Assembly: GCA_002336895.1 (NCBI GenBank)
Contig: DDFC01000007.1
Span: 1 to 64,000 of the forward strand
Direction: 5' to 3'
Origin: Verrucomicrobiaceae bacterium UBA1938
Lineage (GTDB): Bacteria > Verrucomicrobiota > Verrucomicrobiia > Verrucomicrobiales > Verrucomicrobiaceae
Length of the DNA: 64,000 bases
The position numbers were made by a program, and so were the translations under genes. Below are positions 27,463-36,463 of this stretch, in pieces (within the stretch, counting starts at the first letter, position 1; each line of letters begins with the position of its first letter). The notes beneath the pieces were generated by a model. It searched no databases and was not told the DNA's origin. It was given only the letters and a program-made list of their open reading frames with translations.

Positions 27463-28044
27463 TCAGCCCACCAGCTTTTTCAGGAAATCGACCAGTCCTT
27501 TGACCACACGCGTCACCTGCCCGGCTGTGCGCTCATCCTTGATCCCGCCTGCGCTGTCAAAGACCTCATGAGCCTTCGGCACCGCCACCTGGTCAGGCAG
27601 CACAATGACGCCGATGTTTCCCAGGACCGAGCGCAGGTGCACCAGCCCCCGCATCCCGCCAAATCCTCCGGGAGAGGCGCTCAGCAGCAGGGCCGTTTTG
27701 CCTCGATATGCCGCCAGTGCGGGCTCGTCGTCGCTCTCGCTGCGGGAGCACCAGTCGATCGTGTTTTTCAGCACGGCCGTGATGGAGCTGTTGTACTCGG
27801 GGGAGGCGATGATGAAGGCGTCGTGCGCGCGGAAGAGCGCCTTGAGCTTTTTCGCATTTTCAGGCAGCCCCTGCTGCTCTTCCAGGTCCTCATCAAACAA
27901 AGGCAGTGTGTAGTCGCGCAGGTCCAGCAGCGTCACCTCAGCCCCGGCGCCACGAGCAGCTTCAGCGGCAAAGCGGGCCAGTTGCTTGTTGTAGGAAGCG
28001 CTGCGGGTGCTTCCCGCAAAGACAAGGATTTTAGGTGTGCTCAT
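27463..28044 (-). CDS. NADPH-dependent FMN reductase family protein
   Basis: A flavodoxin-fold oxidoreductase of 193 residues. MSTPKILVFAGSTRSASYNKQLARFA contains the FMN phosphate-binding loop GSTRSxSxN, and IIASPEYNSSITAVLKNTIDWCSR is the second conserved family motif that stacks on the flavin. It reduces FMN or quinone-like substrates with NAD(P)H in the cytoplasm; the physiological substrate is unknown. The start is the ATG giving the standard N-terminus; 17 extra in-frame residues upstream are not conserved. Divergent from ubiB, convergent with the barrel gene. Confidence 0.9.
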   Translation of the reverse strand: MSTPKILVFAGSTRSASYNKQLARFAAEAARGAGAEVTLLDLRDYTLPLFDEDLEEQQGLPENAKKLKALFRAHDAFIIASPEYNSSITAVLKNTIDWCSRSESDDEPALAAYRGKTALLLSASPGGFGGMRGLVHLRSVLGNIGVIVLPDQVAVPKAHEVFDSAGGIKDERTAGQVTRVVKGLVDFLKKLVG

Positions 28045-28138
28045 GGCGGATGAATAACCGCAAGCACCTCTCCTGCCAGCTAAGAGTGTGATCATTCCAC
28101 ATTGTCAGATCACTTTTTCATGCGGAGGATGGTGGTTG

Positions 28139-29806
28139 ATGAAGATCGACGCCCTGGCCCGCCTGGAACGCTATGCCAAACGCATCGCGGAAATCGCCGC
28201 CGTGCTCGGTCGGTATGGTCTGGCAGACCTCTTCGGCGGCTTTAAATACTCCTGGCTTCAGGACCGCCTCAAGAGCGCCGACGGCCAGTCTCTCACGGAG
28301 GGCGTGACTCAGGCCGCACGCGTCCGCATGGCCCTCACAGAGCTGGGCACCACCTTCATCAAGCTGGGCCAGATGCTCAGCACCCGTGCCGACCTCCTCG
28401 GCCCGGAGCTCACGGGTGAGCTTTCCCAGCTGCAGTCCAATGTGCCGCCGGATTCCTCGTCAGTGGCGCGCGCCACCATCGAATCAGAGCTGGGTCTGCC
28501 CATCGACCAGCTTTTCGCCGGCTTTGATGACACCCCGCTTGCCGCAGCATCCGTCGCCCAGGTCCACGCAGCACAGCTCCACACCGGGCAGAGTGTCGTC
28601 GTCAAGGTCCGGCGTGCTGGCGTGGCAGAGCAGGCTGCCACCGATGTGGAGATCCTCCAGGCGCTGGCAGAGCTGCTGGAGAAAAACTCCCCCGCCCTGC
28701 GCTCCTACCAGCCCGTAGCCCTCGTCCGTCAGTTCCGCCGCTCCTTGCTCAGGGAGCTGGACCTGACCTACGAGCGCCAGAACCAGGAGGAGTTTGCCCG
28801 CAACTTCGTCAACGACTCCACCGTCTGCATCCCGGAGCTGTATGCCGAGCTCTGCTCCCATCAGGTCATCACCATGGAGCGGCTGGAAGGCATCAGCGGC
28901 ACGGACATCGAGGCGCTCAAGCAATCGGGTGAGGACCTCGGTGAATTCGCCCGCCGCGGAGCCAACATGTATCTGGAAATGGTCTTCCGTGACGGCTTCT
29001 ACCATGCCGATCCCCATCCCGGAAACCTCATGCTCCTGCCCGGAAACATCGTGGGCGTCATCGACTGCGGCATGGTCGGCCGCATTGATGAAGATCTGCG
29101 GGACGAGGTCGAGGCCCTGCTTCTTGGCATCGTCGAAAACGACTCCGAGCTCGTCTCGGAGCAGGTGCTGCGCCTGGGGGCCGTGCCGCACGACTGCTCG
29201 CGTGAAAAACTGCGTGCAGACCTGCAGGAATTCATGGCCGACTACACCGGCCATCCTCTCAATGACATCCACGTCGGCGCAGCCTTGAGCAGCCTGGTGG
29301 AGATCATCCGTAACCATCAGATCATGCTGCCGCCGTCCCTGGCAGTGCTGCTGAAGACTCTCATCGTTCTGGAGGGGACCTCCCGCCGTTTCAGCCCGGA
29401 GGTGAGTCTGGCCGGGCTCATGCAGCCATACTGCACCCGGCTCATGCTCCGCCGTTTCTCGCCGGGCCGCATGGCCAGGCGCGCACGCCGCACCTTCCGC
29501 GGCTGGGACCGCCTGCTGAACTCTCTGCCGCGGGACATCACTGACCTCCTCGCCCGCTTCCGTGACGGCTCCTTCACCGTACATCTGGACCACCGCCACC
29601 TCGACCCGATCATCAACCGCCTAGTGCTCGGCATCCTCACCGCCGCCATCTTCCTCGGCTCCAGCGAACTGTGGAGCCGCCAAGCCGCCCCTCTTTTCTA
29701 TGGTGTGTCAGTCTTTGGCGCCTTGGGCTACGCCGTTTCTCTCTTCCTCGGCTGGCGGCTTCTGCGCGCCATTCGCAAATCCGGCAACATTCAGTCCAAG
29801 GATTGA
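28139..29806 (+). CDS. ubiB: ABC1/UbiB-family atypical kinase
   Basis: A 555-residue UbiB/ADCK-type protein associated with ubiquinone/menaquinone or isoprenoid lipid metabolism at the inner membrane. Family motifs: the KxGQ helix TFIKLGQMLSTRADLLG, the Ala-rich nucleotide loop PLAAASVAQVHAA, lysine in VVVKVRR, and the catalytic HADPHPGNLMLLPGN with the DCGMVG metal loop. Two hydrophobic segments at the C-terminus (LVLGILTAAIFLGSS and FGALGYAVSLFLGW) anchor it in the membrane. The start is supported by the purine-rich GCGGAGGATGG 8-18 bp upstream of ATG 28139. Confidence 0.92.
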   Translation: MKIDALARLERYAKRIAEIAAVLGRYGLADLFGGFKYSWLQDRLKSADGQSLTEGVTQAARVRMALTELGTTFIKLGQMLSTRADLLGPELTGELSQLQSNVPPDSSSVARATIESELGLPIDQLFAGFDDTPLAAASVAQVHAAQLHTGQSVVVKVRRAGVAEQAATDVEILQALAELLEKNSPALRSYQPVALVRQFRRSLLRELDLTYERQNQEEFARNFVNDSTVCIPELYAELCSHQVITMERLEGISGTDIEALKQSGEDLGEFARRGANMYLEMVFRDGFYHADPHPGNLMLLPGNIVGVIDCGMVGRIDEDLRDEVEALLLGIVENDSELVSEQVLRLGAVPHDCSREKLRADLQEFMADYTGHPLNDIHVGAALSSLVEIIRNHQIMLPPSLAVLLKTLIVLEGTSRRFSPEVSLAGLMQPYCTRLMLRRFSPGRMARRARRTFRGWDRLLNSLPRDITDLLARFRDGSFTVHLDHRHLDPIINRLVLGILTAAIFLGSSELWSRQAAPLFYGVSVFGALGYAVSLFLGWRLLRAIRKSGNIQSKD

Positions 29807-29922
29807 GACGGTTTCATGTCTGAATCTTCACGAATTATGACCGATTCTTGACAGCTTGCTTCCTTGACCAGCCCTCGGTCCCCACCGTAAACCTTTCGCC
29901 GACTCCAACCTCGCTCCCCATC

Positions 29923-31425
29923 ATGTATTTCCTCGGCATCGACAGCGGCACGCAAAGCACCAAGGCCATCGTCCTCGACCTCGACTCGGGCAAGATCCTT
30001 GCCTCCGGCCACAGCTCCTATGAACTGATCGACGGCCTGCCTCCCGGTCACCTGGAGCAGCACCCGCAGTCATGGATCGATGCCGTGGACGCCTCCGTGC
30101 AGCAGTGCCTGGAGCAGATCGGCAAGGACAAGACCAAGATCGCCGGCATCGGCGTCAGCGGTCAGCAGCACGGACTCGTTGCCCTCGGGGCAGATGACCA
30201 GCCCGTGCGCCCTGCCAAGCTTTGGTGTGACACCTCCACCCAGGCCCAGTGCGCCGAGATCGCCCATCACTTCGGCGGCCAGCAGGGCGTCATTGCCGCC
30301 GCAGGCAATGCCATGCTCCCCGGCTATACCATTCCCAAGCTGCTCTGGATGAAGCAGAACGAGCCCGAAAATTTCGCCAGGACCAAGACCATCCTGCTCC
30401 CGCACGACTACATCAACTTCTGGCTCAGCGGCGTGAAGCGCATGGAATACGGAGACGCCTCCGGCATGGGCATCCTCAATGTGAACACCCGCCAGTGGGC
30501 CTATGACATCTGCGATTACATTGATCCCTCCGTGCGCGCCATGCTGCCGCCGCTGGGCTCCTCCAAGGCCGTGCACGGCACCATCCGCAAGGACCTCGCC
30601 GTCAAATGGGGGCTGAACTTCGACGTGATCATCAGCGCCGGCGGCGGAGACAACATGATGGGAGCCATCGGCACTGGCAATATCAAGCCCGGCGTCGTCA
30701 CCGCCAGCTTCGGCACCAGCGGCACGCTCTACGGCGTGGCGGGCTCTCCCGTGGTCGATGGCCAGGGAGAAGTGGCCGCCTTCTGCGACAGCACGGACCA
30801 GTGGCTCCCGCTCGTCTGCACCATGAATGTCACTGTCGTCACCGAGCAGGTGCGCGAGATGTTCCGCTGGGATCTGCGCCAGTTGGAGGCTGCGGTGAAA
30901 TCAGCCCCCGTCGGTGCGGATGGCGTGATGTTCCTCCCTTACCTGAACGGCGAGCGCACCCCAAACCTCCCCAATGGCACCGGAGTCATCCACGGCCTGC
31001 GCCCCACCAACATGGCCCCGGCCAATATCGCACGCGCCGCAGTCGAGGGTGCCACCCTCGGCCTCGCCTACGGCCTCAAGCGCTTCCGTGATCTCGGCAT
31101 GAACCCCACCGAGATCCGCCTCACTGGCGGCGGCAGCAAGAGCAGCGTCTGGCGTCAGATCGCTGCAGACTGCTTCAATGCCGAAGTCGTCACCCTCAGC
31201 ACCAGCGAGGGCGCTGCCCTCGGCGGAGCCATCCAGGCCGCCTACGCCCATGCAAACCAGGGCGGCACGGAATGCGTCAGCTACGAGCAGCTCTGCGCAC
31301 GGCTCGTCACCCTGGATGAATCCACCCGCTGCAAACCCAATCCCCAGAACGCGGAGCTTTACACCGCACAGCTCGAACGCCAGATGGAACTTACCGGCCG
31401 CCTCAATCAAACCGGCTGGCTCTGA
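29923..31425 (+). CDS. xylB: Xylulokinase
   Basis: Phosphorylates D-xylulose to xylulose-5-phosphate. A FGGY-family kinase of 500 residues. MYFLGIDSGTQSTKAIVLDLDSGK is the first ATP-binding strand-turn, GVSGQQHGLVAL carries the substrate contact region, YGDASGMGILNV and GGGDNMMGAIGTG follow, and LTGGGSKSSVWRQIAADCF is the C-terminal adenosine motif. The homologous start is ATG 29923; upstream in-frame codons are not family-like. The STAS gene of the Mla operon begins only 15 bp after its stop, so some read-through into that operon is possible. Confidence 0.95.
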   Translation: MYFLGIDSGTQSTKAIVLDLDSGKILASGHSSYELIDGLPPGHLEQHPQSWIDAVDASVQQCLEQIGKDKTKIAGIGVSGQQHGLVALGADDQPVRPAKLWCDTSTQAQCAEIAHHFGGQQGVIAAAGNAMLPGYTIPKLLWMKQNEPENFARTKTILLPHDYINFWLSGVKRMEYGDASGMGILNVNTRQWAYDICDYIDPSVRAMLPPLGSSKAVHGTIRKDLAVKWGLNFDVIISAGGGDNMMGAIGTGNIKPGVVTASFGTSGTLYGVAGSPVVDGQGEVAAFCDSTDQWLPLVCTMNVTVVTEQVREMFRWDLRQLEAAVKSAPVGADGVMFLPYLNGERTPNLPNGTGVIHGLRPTNMAPANIARAAVEGATLGLAYGLKRFRDLGMNPTEIRLTGGGSKSSVWRQIAADCFNAEVVTLSTSEGAALGGAIQAAYAHANQGGTECVSYEQLCARLVTLDESTRCKPNPQNAELYTAQLERQMELTGRLNQTGWL

Positions 31426-31440
31426 TCTCACCGCCCTCTC

Positions 31441-31791
31441 ATGAAGCCCACTGTCCGCACCCACCCAAACGCCGTCGTCATCGAACTCGAAGGCGAGGCC
31501 GACCTGGCCACCGTCCCTGAGTTTCAGAAAGTCGTGCGTGAGCAGATGAAGGCGGGCGTGCAGCGCCTGATCATCGACTTCTCCAAGGTCACCTTCGTCA
31601 ACACTCCCGTCTGGGCTGTGGTGGTGGAATACTTCCAGCACGCCAGCGGCGCGGGCACGGAATTTGCACTCACCGGCATTCAGGGCCGCGTGGATGCCTC
31701 TTTTAAAATCGTCCGCCTGGGAGACTTCATCCGCCATCTCCCCACGGTGGAGGATGCCCTGAACGCCGCAGATCTGACCAACCAGCGCTAG
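31441..31791 (+). CDS. STAS-domain protein in the MlaB position
   Basis: A single STAS domain of 116 residues, the fold of SpoIIAA/RsbV anti-sigma-factor antagonists and of MlaB, the small cytoplasmic subunit that supports the MlaFE ABC transporter. It reads VVIELEGEADLATVPEFQKVV...RLIIDFSKVTFVNTPVWAVVVEYF. At the site where RsbV has phosphorylated Ser in D-S, this protein has N54-T55; E. coli MlaB also has Thr at this position. Next come mlaE, mlaF, mlaD and a PP2C/kinase-like gene on the same strand (19-bp gap to mlaE), so it is most likely both a transporter subunit and a phospho-switch target (inference). Confidence 0.85.
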   Translation: MKPTVRTHPNAVVIELEGEADLATVPEFQKVVREQMKAGVQRLIIDFSKVTFVNTPVWAVVVEYFQHASGAGTEFALTGIQGRVDASFKIVRLGDFIRHLPTVEDALNAADLTNQR

Positions 31792-31810
31792 AGCCTCCGA
31801 ATCTTCATTC

Positions 31811-32557
31811 ATGACCACAGCCTTCCGCCAATACCTCGACCTGTGCGGAAGCCTGCTCTACTGGCTCTTTGTGGCGCCGTGCCGGGGCAGAGGCTGGCGT
31901 GTGGGCCACACCTTTGCGCAGATCGTCCGCATCGGCGTGCATGCCGTGCCGATGACCTCGCTCACCGCACTCACCATCGGTGTGGTGCTGGCCATGCAGT
32001 CGGCCGCCCAGCTGGCCAAAATGGGCGCCACTGTCTTTGTCCCCGGCTTGGTGTCCTCCAGCCTCGTGCGCGAGCTCGCACCTCTTGTCACCGCCGTCAT
32101 CGTCATCGGCCGCAGCGGCTCCGCTGTCACAGCTGAGCTCGGTACCATGAAGGTCTCGGAAGAGATCGAGGCCCTTGAGGTCATGGCCATCTCCCCCATG
32201 TCCTGGCTCGTCGTCCCGCGCTTCCTGGCCATGGTCATCATGCTCCCTCTGCTCACCGTGTTCAGCATTTACGTGGGCCTCGCCGGCGGCTGGCTCATCG
32301 GCCATTTCTCGCTGCACATGTCCACCGCCTACTTCGTCAATCACGCGCTGCATTACGTCGCGCTGCGGGATGTCGGCATCAGCATGCTCAAAAGCGGCGT
32401 CTTCGGCGTGCTCATCGTCACCATCGCCAGCAGCATCGGCCTCAATGTCTCAGGCGGTGCCGAGGGCGTGGGGCTCGCCACCACTCGCTCCGTCGTCGTC
32501 TGCCTGCTGAGCGTTTTCATCGCCAACGCCCTCCTCACCGCCCTGTTCTTTTTCTGA
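31811..32557 (+). CDS. mlaE: MlaE-type phospholipid ABC transporter permease
   Basis: An integral inner-membrane permease of 248 residues for the MCE/Mla lipid transport system between inner and outer membrane. The family core VRELAPLVTAVIVIGRSGSAVTAELGTMKVSEEIEALEVM is intact and includes the cytoplasmic coupling helix with conserved Glu residues. There are about five to six hydrophobic segments. The stop overlaps the ATG of mlaF by one base (TGATG), which is strong evidence of coupling. Confidence 0.95.
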   Translation: MTTAFRQYLDLCGSLLYWLFVAPCRGRGWRVGHTFAQIVRIGVHAVPMTSLTALTIGVVLAMQSAAQLAKMGATVFVPGLVSSSLVRELAPLVTAVIVIGRSGSAVTAELGTMKVSEEIEALEVMAISPMSWLVVPRFLAMVIMLPLLTVFSIYVGLAGGWLIGHFSLHMSTAYFVNHALHYVALRDVGISMLKSGVFGVLIVTIASSIGLNVSGGAEGVGLATTRSVVVCLLSVFIANALLTALFFF

Positions 32558-33426
32558 TGTCCACTGCTCCGCCAGATCCCGCCAGCGGCGAACCGATCAT
32601 CGAGGTCGATTCGCTCGTGCGTTATTTCGGGCCGCAGAAGGTGCTGGATGGTGTCAGCTTCAAAGTCTACGCCGGAGACACCTTTGTCATCATGGGTGGC
32701 AGCGGCTGTGGCAAGAGCACTCTCCTGCGCCACCTCATCGGCACCGAAAAGCCCACCTCCGGCAGCATCAAGATCTTCGGCCAGAATATCTGCTCCATGC
32801 ACCCGGACGAGATGCACAAGCTCCGCGGCCGCTACGGCATGCTCTTCCAGTCCGGCGCTCTTCTGCAGTCCCTCACCGTGGCTGAAAACGTGGCTCTCCC
32901 GCTGCAGGAGCACACACCGCTCGACTCCGGCCTCATCGACACCGTGGTGAAAATGAAGCTGGAGCAGGTCGGCCTCACCGGCCACGGCCACAAAAAACCC
33001 TCCGAGATCAGCGGCGGCATGAAAAAGCGCGCCGCCCTGGCCCGCGCTCTCGCCCTCGATCCCCCGCTCGTCTTCAGCGACGAACCCACCGCCGGCCTGG
33101 ACCCCATCATGACCGCCGTCGTGGACGAGCTGACCCAGCGCCTCACGCAAAAAATCGGCGCCACCGTCGTCGTCGTCACGCACGATATGAACAGCGTCTT
33201 CCGCATCGGCACCCGCATCATCATGCTCGGCACCGGCCCCCATCAGGGCAGGATCATCGCCTCCGGCACGCCTGAGGAAATCCGCGCTCATCCAGATGCC
33301 GCCGTCCAGCAGTTCATCAATGGCGACCCCAAAGGCGGCGGCGACGACTGCGCTGGCGAAACCCTCTACCGCGACACCCTGCTGGGCCTCAAGGGCACCG
33401 GCACATCCCTCTCCTCCCAGCCATGA
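32557..33426 (+). CDS. mlaF: MlaF-type phospholipid ABC transporter ATPase
   Basis: The ATP-hydrolysing subunit of the Mla transporter, 289 residues, cytoplasmic. Walker A is GGSGCGKST, the signature is EISGGMKKRAALARAL, Walker B is PPLVFSDEPTAGLDP and the switch His is in VVVTHD. The SGGM(K/R)KR variant of the signature is characteristic of MCE-type ATPases. The C-terminal ~45 residues after QQFINGD extend past the usual end. The stop overlaps the mlaD start by 4 bp. Confidence 0.96.
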   Translation: MSTAPPDPASGEPIIEVDSLVRYFGPQKVLDGVSFKVYAGDTFVIMGGSGCGKSTLLRHLIGTEKPTSGSIKIFGQNICSMHPDEMHKLRGRYGMLFQSGALLQSLTVAENVALPLQEHTPLDSGLIDTVVKMKLEQVGLTGHGHKKPSEISGGMKKRAALARALALDPPLVFSDEPTAGLDPIMTAVVDELTQRLTQKIGATVVVVTHDMNSVFRIGTRIIMLGTGPHQGRIIASGTPEEIRAHPDAAVQQFINGDPKGGGDDCAGETLYRDTLLGLKGTGTSLSSQP

Positions 33427-34631
33427 AAAACAAGCAAGATGCCACCGTGGCCACCTTGGTCATTCTCTGCTCCCTGATGCTGCTGGGCGCTCTCATCTTC
33501 GCCATCTCCGGAGATCCCTGGCGCAAGCCCCACCTTCGCTTCTCCGTCGATTTCGCCGACGTCACCGGCATCCGCCGCAATACCAGCGTGCTCTACGCCG
33601 GAGATAAAATCGGTGTGGTCGAGAGCATCGAGCACCTCGCCCCCGAAGCCCGTATCCTGCCCGGCAACACAGTGCGCGTGCACATCGAGGTCTTCAAACC
33701 CGCCCCCATTCCCGCCAAGTTGAAGATCATCGTCAGCGCCGAATCCATCCTTGGCGAAAAGCACATCGCCCTCGTCCGTCTCGATGACGAGTCCGGCCTG
33801 CTGGCAGACGGCACGCACCTCACCTCCTCCAGCCTCGGCAGCCTGCTGGAGGTGATGATGCCCGGCGGCGACGCCATCTTTGCCAACATCCGCGAGATCA
33901 CCGCCGACCTCAAAAGAATCACCAGCCCTCTCGGCCACGGCAACGCCTCCCAAAACATCTCCGACTCCCTCGCCAACATCGAGTCCTTCACCCAGCAGCT
34001 CAAAAACACCTTCGCAGGTGACGGCAAAACCCCCGGCTTTGGCCAGAAGATCAACGCCGTGGCAGACAAGCTCGAAGACACCGCCACCGGCATTCAGGAA
34101 CTGGTGAAAGGCCCCAAGGACTCTCCTGAAAAAGGACTCACCAATCGCGCCGGCGCCATCCTCGCCAATCTGGAAGGCTTTTCCAAGGAGCTGAATCAGA
34201 CCTTTGCCGGCACTCCTGATGGCAAGCCCGGCCTGAAGTCCCGCATCGAAGAAATCACCACCGACCTTCACAAGATCCTCGCCGGTGGCGAAAACGCCTC
34301 AGGGCCCGGGCTGGAAAAGAACCTCGACACCACCATGCGCAAGATCAACACGCTCGTGGAGGAGATGGACGCCTTCGTCGTCTGGGGCGAGTACATCACC
34401 GGCACCCTCGCGGAAAAGCCCAGCCGCCTCATCTTTGGCAGCAAGGAAAACGAAGTCCCCACCAAGGAGCAGATCATCGAGCACATGCGACGCACCAACA
34501 CCCCCTACCCCGTGCGTATCAAAGAACTCGAATCCAAGTCCAAAACTCCCGCCCCATCTCCCATGCCACCGGAAAACTCGTCCCCGGAGGAAAAGAAAAA
34601 AGGCCTCCTCAAGCTCTTCAAAAAGCCGTGA
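33423..34631 (+). CDS. mlaD: MlaD-type MCE-domain lipid-binding protein
   Basis: The periplasmic, inner-membrane-anchored substrate-binding subunit. One N-terminal transmembrane helix (about 10-30, TLVILCSLMLLGALIFAIS) precedes a single MCE domain (about 38-140) with VDFADVTGIRRNTSVLYAGDKIGVVESI, VHIEVFKPAPIPAKLKIIVSAESILGEKHIALV and the DGTHLTSSSLGSL end. A helical, Asn/Thr-rich tail of about 230 residues follows, ending in a basic KKKGLLKLFKKP. It is longer than E. coli MlaD (about 180 residues), consistent with a barrel- or tunnel-forming tail. Its stop overlaps the GTG start of the next gene by 4 bp. Confidence 0.93.
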   Translation: MKNKQDATVATLVILCSLMLLGALIFAISGDPWRKPHLRFSVDFADVTGIRRNTSVLYAGDKIGVVESIEHLAPEARILPGNTVRVHIEVFKPAPIPAKLKIIVSAESILGEKHIALVRLDDESGLLADGTHLTSSSLGSLLEVMMPGGDAIFANIREITADLKRITSPLGHGNASQNISDSLANIESFTQQLKNTFAGDGKTPGFGQKINAVADKLEDTATGIQELVKGPKDSPEKGLTNRAGAILANLEGFSKELNQTFAGTPDGKPGLKSRIEEITTDLHKILAGGENASGPGLEKNLDTTMRKINTLVEEMDAFVVWGEYITGTLAEKPSRLIFGSKENEVPTKEQIIEHMRRTNTPYPVRIKELESKSKTPAPSPMPPENSSPEEKKKGLLKLFKKP

Positions 34632-36295
34632 GCAATCCCCAGCCCATCACCTCGCGCCAGAGCGTCCTGCTCGACGTCGCTCGCCGCCTCAGCAGCACCC
34701 ACAATCCTGTCGAACTCGTCGATTACATCCTCCAGCGCTCACGTGAGGTCATGGACTGCGAGGTCTGCTCCATCCTCCTGCCAGACGGCCCCAGCGAGGA
34801 TCTTCTCATCCGCTCCACGCTCGACCCCATCAATGCCATGGAGGTCCGTGTCCCCAAGGGCAAAGGCATCGCCGGCGATGTCTATGCCACCAAAAAAGTC
34901 GTCAATATCGAGGACGCCCTCACCGACCCCCGCCACTTCCGTCCCGCCTCGGACAAGTCCATCCTCGTCGCACGCGCCATGGTCACCGTCCCTCTGCTGG
35001 ATGGAGACCGCTGCCTCGGCGTCATGCAGGCCATCAATCCCAATCACAGCAAAGCCTTCACCGCGCAGGACGTGGAGCTTTTCGAGACCTTCGGCAGCCT
35101 CATCGCCGTCACCCTCATTCGTCTCGAATCACAAAAGAAAGCCATCACCGAGGCCGAAACCCGCCAGCAGCTTTCACTCGCCAAAGAAATCCAGAACTCC
35201 TTCCTCTCCGCACCTCAGGTGGAGCTGGGCAGCGTGACGGTCGAGACCTTCTATGAACCCGCCAGTGAAGTCGGTGGCGACTTCTACTTCTGGCATCAGA
35301 TCGACGACGGCAAAATCCTCCTCGGCGTCGGCGATGTCTGCGGCAAAGGCCTGCCTGCTGCTCTCGACATGGCGCGTGGCACCACTCTCATCGCCTCCAC
35401 CGCACACCTCTGCGTCTCCACACCACTCGCTGAGTGGATGCAGACGATGAACCAGCGCCTCTGCGGCGTGATGAAAGCGGGACGCTTCATCGCCATCAAT
35501 GCCATGCTCGTCTGTCCTAAAAAGCGCCGCGTATGGCTCTGCTGCGCCGGTCTTCCGGGAGCTCGTGTTTACGATGGCACGGACTGGAAGGAGGTCCCTG
35601 CTCCAGGCAATGCCCCCCTCGGCATCACGTGCGCCGCCCGCTATGAGGCCATGTCTCTCCCCTTCAGCACCGGCCGTCAGTGGATGCTCTACACAGACGG
35701 CATCCTCGAGGTGCAAAACAGCGCCGGAGAATACTTTGAAGACAAAGCCTTCGCGGAGGTCATGCAGCACTCCGGCGGCAATGGCGACTTCCTCCGCCAT
35801 CTCGTCTCACAATGGCAGTCCTTTGCCCGTGGTTCCGTCTATCAGGATGACGCCACCGTCCTCACTCTCACAGACCACTCCGCGCCGCCACCTGCAGAGA
35901 TCGCCCTCACATGCCACCCGGACACGCTTCGCCTCGTGCGCGAATTCATCGAGACTTGGTGCGCCTACCATGGCCTGCCCGATGAATTCACCGGCCTCCT
36001 CGTCCTGGGCTGCGATGAAGTGATGAGCAACATCTGCAAATACGCCTACTGCTCCACCAGCACCGGGCGCGCAGCCACCTGCCGCATCGCCACAGATCAG
36101 CAGGCCGTTCGCATCCTCATCGAGCACTACGGCGCAGGCATCACCAATGAGGATTTCCAGAAGCTCCTTGCCCCGCCCAGCATCGACTGCCGCATCGGCG
36201 GCCTGGGCCTGCATGTCATCAGCGAGATCTTTGACTCCATCGACTTCCGCCGGGAAGACGGCAGGTCCGTGATTGAGCTGGTCAAGGCACCATAG
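34628..36295 (+). CDS. GAF / PP2C phosphatase / GHKL kinase-like regulator
   Basis: A 555-residue cytoplasmic signalling protein in three parts. A GAF domain (about 20-165) contains MDCEVCSILLPDG. A SpoIIE/RsbU-type PP2C phosphatase (about 180-410) has its metal Asp set intact: SEVGGDFYFW, GDVCGKGLPAAL, LYTDGI and YQDDATVLTL. A C-terminal GHKL (RsbW-like) domain (about 425-555) has an N box LGCDEVMSNICKYAY and a G2 box GGLGLHVI; the G1 region EHYGAGIT is divergent. It starts with GTG, inside the mlaD stop. RsbU phosphatases dephosphorylate STAS proteins and RsbW kinases phosphorylate them, so the operon STAS protein is the obvious partner (inference). Confidence 0.9.
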   Translation: MSNPQPITSRQSVLLDVARRLSSTHNPVELVDYILQRSREVMDCEVCSILLPDGPSEDLLIRSTLDPINAMEVRVPKGKGIAGDVYATKKVVNIEDALTDPRHFRPASDKSILVARAMVTVPLLDGDRCLGVMQAINPNHSKAFTAQDVELFETFGSLIAVTLIRLESQKKAITEAETRQQLSLAKEIQNSFLSAPQVELGSVTVETFYEPASEVGGDFYFWHQIDDGKILLGVGDVCGKGLPAALDMARGTTLIASTAHLCVSTPLAEWMQTMNQRLCGVMKAGRFIAINAMLVCPKKRRVWLCCAGLPGARVYDGTDWKEVPAPGNAPLGITCAARYEAMSLPFSTGRQWMLYTDGILEVQNSAGEYFEDKAFAEVMQHSGGNGDFLRHLVSQWQSFARGSVYQDDATVLTLTDHSAPPPAEIALTCHPDTLRLVREFIETWCAYHGLPDEFTGLLVLGCDEVMSNICKYAYCSTSTGRAATCRIATDQQAVRILIEHYGAGITNEDFQKLLAPPSIDCRIGGLGLHVISEIFDSIDFRREDGRSVIELVKAP

Positions 36296-36463
36296 CCATC
36301 CGCATAGTCTGCATTCACGATACGACCATGCACTGCAGAGTCGGCATCGGAGCTTTTGTGATCACTCCGGGCATCAGGTGTTTTTTCAAAGGGGCTGGGC
36401 CGGCTATGCCATCCCTCGCCTTGACCACGGGTCAGAACACCGCCATGCAGTGCCTCACTGATC

